A stretch of 6,615 bases of DNA from TMED14 sp003444795 (GTDB lineage: Bacteria; Bacteroidota; Bacteroidia; Flavobacteriales; Schleiferiaceae), in the NCBI GenBank assembly GCA_963978445.1, contig CAXBRT010000102.1:1-6615 (forward strand), in the 5' to 3' direction. The notes under the pieces were generated by a model. That model ran no database searches. It was not told the DNA's origin and was given only the letters and a program-made list of their open reading frames with translations. This document shows, piece by piece, positions 6,070-6,615 of the stretch. The first letter of the stretch is position 1. The number at the start of each line of letters is the position of its first letter. Made by a program: the position numbers and the translations under genes.

Positions 6070-6615
6070 GGCTGTAGTCCATTAGCAGGCAAGCCATTGA
6101 GTTGGCGCCAGAGTTCAAACCACAGCGGCACATCGTTCAATAGAAGCGTAATGTGGCTACGGTTACCGGGTTTCAATTGGCTTGGCCATGTGTCATGAGG
6201 CTCAAGAACGACCATGAATCCGTTGGAATTCTCCGTCACGGCATTGCTCACAAAGCGAACATCCGCGGGGAACATACCCACACTTTTTTCTGGCCATCCG
6301 GGGATGGGCAGCATGGGATAGCCATCAAATGCCACCATGGCGCGTTGCCCCGCCTCGAGGAGGGGAATATCATTTGGGAAAGCCTCAGCAATCACAATGA
6401 GGTGATCAAATTGAGGAACGAGTGTCAAGATGCGCTCTTCCTTTTTGATGAGGGCACCGGGGGCTTTTTTGGAAAGCTCAATGACAGTTCCGTCCCGAGG
6501 AGCCACCACATAGCGGTTGGTGATGCGTTTCTCAATCTGGTCTCGTTTTGATTTAGCTTGAGTGGCGGCGTCCAGCGCACTGGCGGCTTCCGCTTGGGCC
6601 GAAGCAATGGAGGAC
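6066..6615 (-). CDS. HlyD-family membrane fusion protein, C-terminal part (5' end outside window)
   Basis: The minus-strand frame is open from 6614 to the TGA at 6068-6066 and gives the last 182 residues. The GTG at 6509 is an internal valine codon, not the start. In order: the end of an Ala/Gln/Lys-rich coiled-coil hairpin (residues ~1-33 of the fragment), the second half of a lipoyl-like domain (VVAPRDGTVIELSKKAPGAL and following, 36-66), then a beta-barrel/adaptor region (HLIVIAEAFPNDIPLLEAGQRAMVAFDGYP), and a C-terminal tail ending in LWRQLNGLPANGLQP. Family knowledge: such periplasmic adaptors join an inner-membrane ABC transporter or other pump to a TolC channel. The overlapping tolC-like gene directly downstream fits this. 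The pump gene should lie just upstream, beyond the right edge. The cargo cannot be told from this window. Confidence 0.9.
   Translation of the reverse strand, partial: SSIASAQAEAASALDAATQAKSKRDQIEKRITNRYVVAPRDGTVIELSKKAPGALIKKEERILTLVPQFDHLIVIAEAFPNDIPLLEAGQRAMVAFDGYPMLPIPGWPEKSVGMFPADVRFVSNAVTENSNGFMVVLEPHDTWPSQLKPGNRSHITLLLNDVPLWFELWRQLNGLPANGLQP

Noticed and set aside
6153..6551. A 132-codon plus-strand reading frame opposite the HlyD-like gene
   Set aside because: Antisense shadow of a gene with clear family features; the translated sequence has no recognisable domain, signal peptide or start context.

Overview
The window looks like chromosomal DNA of a member of the Bacteroidota. Three things support this: a secreted protein with PKD domains and a type A C-terminal sorting signal of the type IX secretion system (T9SS), a system confined essentially to this phylum; two TonB-dependent receptors; and exact matches to the phylum's TAnnTTTG -7 promoter element just upstream of the tRNA and of the second receptor. 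No convincing Shine-Dalgarno sequence precedes the starts I could examine, which also fits. I cannot name a genus from the sequence.

Layout, left to right. (1) Positions 1-524, plus strand: the C-terminal part of a TonB-dependent receptor, cut by the window edge. (2) 553-626, plus strand: tRNA-Ala(GGC), with its own -7 box and a very strong intrinsic terminator (635-667). (3) 718-2301, minus strand: a 527-residue exported protein (MAM-like region, three PKD domains, T9SS sorting signal). (4) 2302-2675: a 374-bp divergent intergenic region with a structured-looking leader, a perfect 28-nt palindromic terminator that faces the next gene, and a promoter-like element almost touching that gene's start codon. 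(5) 2676-4688, plus strand: a complete 670-residue TonB-dependent receptor of the compact plug-plus-barrel type. (6) 4741-6615, minus strand: an export operon, read right to left as an HlyD-like membrane fusion protein (5' end outside the window) followed by a TolC-family outer-membrane protein, joined by a 4-nt ATGA overlap.

How the genes work together: the HlyD and TolC genes almost certainly form part of one tripartite exporter, whose inner-membrane pump should lie beyond the right edge. The two receptors import unknown ligands and are not co-transcribed. The PKD protein is a separate T9SS cargo. The receptor at 2676-4688 is convergent with the exporter, so a shared function cannot be inferred from position.

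The part most worth a second look is the 2302-2675 region. A terminator on the plus strand with no plus-strand gene before it suggests transcription attenuation, perhaps by a riboswitch, or a small RNA. The -7 box next to the start codon suggests an alternative leaderless transcript. No CRISPR array, insertion sequence or phage gene was seen.
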